A stretch of 64,000 nucleotides of DNA from positions 152,653,592-152,717,591 of the forward strand of contig CM043943.1 of NCBI GenBank assembly GCA_014529385.2, given 5' to 3'. Shown here in pieces: positions 58,916-64,000 of the stretch (within the stretch, counting starts at the first letter, position 1; each line of letters begins with the position of its first letter). A program made the translations under genes and the position numbers. A model generated the notes under the pieces. It saw only the letters and a program-made list of their open reading frames with translations. It was not told the DNA's origin and ran no database searches. This DNA is from Adiantum capillus-veneris. Taxonomy: Eukaryota > Streptophyta > Polypodiopsida > Polypodiales > Pteridaceae.

Positions 58916-61900
58916 CAGAATCTTTCTTCTTTTGATGCTTAAATGGATTCTAGCTTGAACATAGAGTCGGCCTTTAAATATCACTCCACATGTTGGAGCA
59001 AAGGATATGTGGACAAATAATAGGTTTTGTGGAGGTTCCCCCATGCATATTTAGAAAAGCTAGTGTTTCTTATCCTCAAATGATCCTAGCTTAGATTGGT
59101 GGTGCAACTTGCTTTTCTACATGCTTCAATGGAGCTGAAATAAGACAAGTGGAGGTGGATAAGTGTTCACAACCTCGAAATGAAACCTCTCTTGCTACAA
59201 CCATCATAGACTGTACATCTTAGGTACTTGTTATATTAGAATTACTTATGGCTAGCTTGGACACATGGTGGAGCTTGCTACTAAAGATAATAGCCTACAC
59301 AAATTATTTTCTAGTATTTTCTCATGCCTAGTTTATGCATTTGGTATACCTTGCATCTCTAAAGGTTGGAGAAGTGGTGGCCCTTTGGATTTAGCCACAA
59401 ATTATTTATGTAGCCTAGCTTGGACAAGCGGTGAACCTTAGCTTCTCTCCATGTTTCAAGGGAGCCTCAATTGGATAAGTTGTTTTTGAATTTCCAATCG
59501 ATCCTAGCTTGGACACATGGTGGAGCTTGCTTCTACCTTATGTTTCAATAGAAATATCTTGGACAAGTGGTGGAGCTTGGAGAAAAACCCCTCATGTCCA
59601 ATATATCATGGAGTTTCCAAATGGTGAGAAATAATATTGTAGCTTGGAGGTAGCTCAGACAAGTGGTGGGCCTTGAAACAAAATTCTCCATGTGCAAACA
59701 CATCAAGGGTTTTAAAATTGGTGAGAAACAATATCATTCAAGGTTGTTTAAATCTTAGACAAGTGGTGGGGTTTTTCTTATGCTCATGTTGCAACAAGGG
59801 ATCCTAACTTAGACAAGTGGTTTCCTATCTTTCAATGGAGCCTAACTTGGACACATGGTGGACCTTTCTTTTATCCCCATGTTTTTATAGAGTTAGCTTG
59901 GACAAGTGGTGGATCTTGGAGAAAAACTATCCATGTACAACATATCATGGGTTTTCAAATGGTGAGAAACAATATCATAGCTTGGAGATAGCTTGAACAA
60001 GTAGCGGACCTTGTAACAAAAGTTTCCATGTAAAACACACCATGATTTTTCAATGGGTGGGAAGCAATATTTTTCAAGGTTGTTACTAGCTTAGAAAAGT
60101 GGTGTATCTTTGCTTCTGATCATGCTTATAAGGAGCCTAGCTTGGACTAATGGTTTTCCATGTTCTAATGAATCCTTGCTTGGACACATGGTGGAGTGTG
60201 CTTCTATCACATGTCAATAGAGTTAGCTTGGACAAGTGGTGGAGCTTGGAACTAAATCCCCCATGTACAACATATTATGGGATTTTTAAATCCTGAAAAA
60301 CAATAGTGTAGCTTGGAGGCAACTTGGATAGGATATGGGCCTCTTGTTAAAAGATCATTCATGTACAACATATTATGGGTTTTCCAATTGGTAAGAAACA
60401 ATATTGTTCAAGATATAAAATTATAGGTTGAACATGTCATCCCTAGCTTAGACAAGTGGTTGAGCTTTGTTTCTCTCCATGTTTAAAGGGAGCCTAGCTT
60501 GGACACATGGTGGAGCTTGCTACTAAAGAAAATAGGCTACACAAATGATGGATCTTCTGGTATTTTCTCATGCCTAGTTTATACATCTCGTACACCTTGC
60601 ATCTCTAAAGGTTGAGAAAATGGTGACCCTTTGGATTTAGCCACACATTATTTATGTAGCCTAACTTGGAGAAGCAGTGAATCTTTGCCTCCCTCCATGT
60701 TTCAAGGTAGCCTCAATTGAACAATTGGTTTTCCAAGGTCTAATGGAGCTTAGATTAGACACATGGTGGAGCTTGCTTCTACCTGAAATTTCAATAGAAC
60801 TAGCTTGGACAAGTGGTGGAGCTTGGAACAAAACCCCCCATGTACAACATAGCATGGGTTTTCCAAATGGTGAGAAATATTATTGTATCTTGGAGGTAGC
60901 TTGGACAAGTGGTGGACCTTGTAATAAAATTCTCCATGTACAAACACATCAAGGGTTTCCAAATTGGTGGGAAACAATATCATTTATGGTTGTCCCTAGA
61001 TTCAACAAGTGATGGAGTTTTTCTAATGCTAATTTTTCAAGGGATCCTAGCTTAGACAAGTGGCTTCCCATGTTTCAATGCTACCTAGCTCGGACATAAG
61101 GTGGAGCTTTCTTCTATATTATGGTTCAATAGAGTTAGCTTGGACAAGTGGTGATGCTTGGAGTAGAACTCTCCATGTACAACATATCATGGGTTTCTCC
61201 AATGATGAGAAACAATATTGTAGCTTGGAGAGAGCTTTGACAAGTAGTAGTGGGCCTTGTAACAAAAATTTTCATGAAAAACACACCATGATTTTCCAAC
61301 TGGTTCAAGGGTGTCCGTAGCTTGGACAATTGGTGAATCTCTACTTCTAACCATGTTTCAAAGGAGCCTAGCTTGGAGAAGTGGTTTTCCATGTCCTAAT
61401 GGAGCCTAGCTTGGACACATGGTGGATCTTGCTTCTATGTCTTGTCAATAGGGGTAGCTTGGACAAGTGGTGCATTACATCACTTTTCCCAGCTCCCAGT
61501 TTCCCAAGTTCAATAGAGCCTAGCTAGGAAAAGTGGTGGACCTTGAAACAAAACTGCCCTTGTACAATATATATATGGGTTTTCATGTTTCAATGGAGCT
61601 TGACTTGAAAAAATGGTGCATCTTTCTTCTCTTCATGTCTCAATGGAGCTTAGCTTGGACAAGTGGTGGTCCTTAGATGCTTCCATGAATCAATTGAAAT
61701 TGGGCTAGCTTGGACAAGTGGTGGATCTTGAAAAATACACCAATTTTGACAATTGGTGGAGCTTCCTTCTCTCTCTGTTTCAATTGATGCAAGCTTGGAC
61801 AAGTGGTGGAACTTATCTTCTTTTCATGTCTCAATGATTCTTGAGACCAAAATCCTCCATTCCTAGATTAGATAGCTAGCTTTCCTTCCACCTCTCTCTA

Positions 61901-62717
61901 GAGGTTAGGCAAGTGTTAGATCTTTGAACTAAATGAACTACTATTTTATGAATCTTAGGTTGGACATGTGGTTGGAGCTTCTTTCACACCATGTTCCAAT
62001 AGAGCTTATCTTAGACAAGTGGTGGATCTTTAAACAAAACTCCCCATGTACAACATACATCTGGATTAGGGATGATTCAATAGATCCTAGCTTGGACAAG
62101 TGGTGGACCTTGACACAAAACTCCTCATGTACAACATATATCTATTTTATGGTTGTTTCAATAGAGCCCAGCTTGGACACTTGGTGGAGCTTGCTACTAA
62201 ACATAATAGCCTACACAAGTGATCTAGTATTTTCTCATGCCTAGTTTATGCATTTGGTACACCTTGCATCTTTATAGGTTGTAGAAGTGGTGGCCCTTTC
62301 GATTTAGCCACACATTCTTTATGTAGACTAACTTGGACAAGCGGTGAACCTTAGCTTTCCTCCATGTTTCAAGGGAGCCTCAATTGGATGAGTGGTTTTT
62401 GAAGTTCCAATTGATCGTAGCTTGGACACATGGTGGAGATTTCTTCTACCTTACATTTCAATAGAAATATATTGGACAAGTGGTGGATCTTGGACAAAAC
62501 CCCCGCATGTAAAATATATCATGGACTTTACAAATGGTGAGATATAATATTGTAGCTTGGAGGTAGCTTTGACAAGTGGTGGGCCTTCTAAAAAATTTCT
62601 CCATGTACAAATACATAAAGCGTTTTGTAATTGGTGAGAAACAATACCATTCATGGATCTCTAAATCTTGGACAAGTGGTGGTGTTTTTCTTATGCTCAT
62701 GTTTCAGGGGATCCTAG

Positions 62718-62961
62718 ATCTTGTGGGGTTCACTATATGTAAACCATCTATACAACATACGTTCAAAGGGTATTTAAAAAACCCCTTATCTGTGTAAAAC
62801 AACCCCTCTTTCTTTATGAACTTACGGGTTTCTTTTCAAAGTGCAATAAAAAAACCTTATTTAAATATATTTATGTAAATTTACCCAAGATTTTTGAATT
62901 AAAAAACCCCTCCTATTGAACTCTCCTGGTATACTTACATACATAGAGGTGGACCCCCCGA
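62718..62961. mobile_element. possible MITE-like insertion, copy 2
   Basis: Array sequence is interrupted exactly at TCCTAG, which is present on both sides (62712-62717 and 62962-62967) as a likely 6-bp target duplication. The insert begins with GTGGGGTTCACTATATGTAA and ends with TTACATACATAGAGGTGGAC, imperfect inverted repeats. It is 244 bp, AT-rich and non-coding. Confidence 0.5.
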
Positions 62962-64000
62962 GTCCTAGCTTAGACAAGTGGTTTCCTATTTTTCAAATGG
63001 AACCTAATTTGGACACATGGTGGAGCTTGCTTATATCCCCATGTTTCAATAGAGTTAGCTTGGACAAGTGGTGGACCTTAGAGAAAAACTCTCCTTTTAC
63101 AACATATCATGGTGGAGCTTGCAATTATTTTATACACATGGTGGACCTTGCAATTATTCTAAATACCTATCTTGGAGAAATGGTGGAGCCTTGATTATCT
63201 TCATACATCAAGCCAAGGTTGGTGAATCTTGCTTCTCTCCATGTTTTGGTGGAGCCTAACTCGGAAAACTGGTGAAGCTTGCTTCTCTCCATGTTTTAGA
63301 GGATCCTAACTCGAAAAAGTGGTAGAGCTTGACCTTTCTGAATGTTGCATAAAGTATCCTAGATTAACCAAGTGGTGCACCTTGAAAGAAAACCACCCAT
63401 GTACAAAATCTCATGGGTTTTTCATGTTTCAATGGAGCCTATCTCGAACAAGTGCTAGAGCTCACTCTCTCCATGTTTCAATGGAGCCTAGATTATACAA
63501 GTGGCGGATATTCTTTTTTCCCATGTTTCAATGGAGCACCTACCTTGACAAGTGGTGAACCTCGTGGACAACATATCATGGATTTTTGAAGTGGTAGAAA
63601 GAATTACTAGCTTGGGTGGTGGACCTTGCTTCTCTCCATGCTTCAATGGAACCTTAGCGTTGGAGAGGAGATGGTAGACCTTGAAGTAAGACCTAGCATG
63701 TTATAACCCCTCATATGCTATGCACGTGGTGGACCTTAAAACTGTGCTATAAGTCTAGCTTGGAGAATTGGTGGACCTTTGATAATCTCCATACATCAAC
63801 AAGCCAAATTTGGACAAGTGTTGGACCTAGAAACCAAAACATTTACATTACAATAGAGTATATGTTGAATATGTGGTAAATTTGAGACTAGAACAGACAT
63901 GCTACTAGAAGTTGCAAATGTGGTGGAGCATTGTATCAATGTCCTATGCCTAATTTTGACTAGTGATGACTTTGAAACTATCCCCCTAGTCTACAAGAAA

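Larger units (their letters stand above)
58565..64000 (+). repeat. minisatellite array, TTGGACAAGTGGTGGA orientation, running off the window
   Basis: The 18-bp motif recurs to the last line of the window with linkers such as TTCAATGGAGCCTAGC and CCCCATGTACAACATATCATGGGTTTTCC. The landmark GAGAAACAATATTGTAGCTTGG-type block (written here in part) lies at about 59625, 59962, 60293, 60870, 61205 and 62534. This gives a higher-order period of about 335 bp with insertions and losses. This orientation is opposite to the 27-37 kb arrays. All reading frames here (DKWW, TSGG) are repeat translations. Confidence 0.93.

Overview
This window looks like nuclear DNA of a land plant with a large, repeat-bloated genome. 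It is AT-rich, and old Ty3/gypsy retroelements, intronless copies of plant housekeeping genes and long minisatellite arrays outweigh genes. The gypsy type and the transposase-like protein at 37-40 kb remind me of ferns or other seed-free plants, but I cannot fix the taxon from sequence alone. I found no rRNA, tRNA or CRISPR.

Layout. 0.3-9.2 kb: a decayed minus-strand Ty3/gypsy element (gag, protease, RT, RNase H, integrase), with a second protease-like domain beyond its integrase. 9.5-11.6 kb: repeats of about 285 bp, each carrying a TGGATCGCGATCCA-type palindrome. 13.9-16 kb: two intronless pseudogenes on the plus strand, EF-1alpha then alpha-tubulin. 16.5-18.7 kb: a minisatellite array built on TTGGACAAGTGGTGGACC. 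19.5-27.2 kb: a minus-strand gene block made of a ParB-like plus possible methyltransferase-like protein, a SET-domain exon and an FCP1/NLI-type phosphatase-like protein. Minisatellite DNA lies between and probably within these genes. 27.3-37.2 kb: the same minisatellite in the opposite orientation, including about 13 copies of a 441-bp higher-order repeat. 37.3-41.8 kb: a plus-strand DDE-transposase-like gene whose 3' third is tandemly duplicated. 42.4-48.3 kb: a minus-strand gypsy fragment split by a probable 4.3-kb nested insertion that carries a 152-bp tandem array. 48.3-58.5 kb: mostly featureless sequence, microsatellites and old repeats. 58.6-64 kb: another array of the 18-bp motif, running off the window end.

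How it may fit together. The ParB/SET/FCP1 block and the transposase gene are transcribed divergently from a shared array of about 10 kb, and oppositely oriented arrays of the same motif lie outside each. My inference is a very large DNA transposon, or an element family, that carries its own chromatin- or DNA-modifying genes and has large arrays of a candidate transposase-binding motif. The copy here looks recently dead: every nonsense codon inside the cluster's recognisable reading frames can be explained by one C-to-T change.
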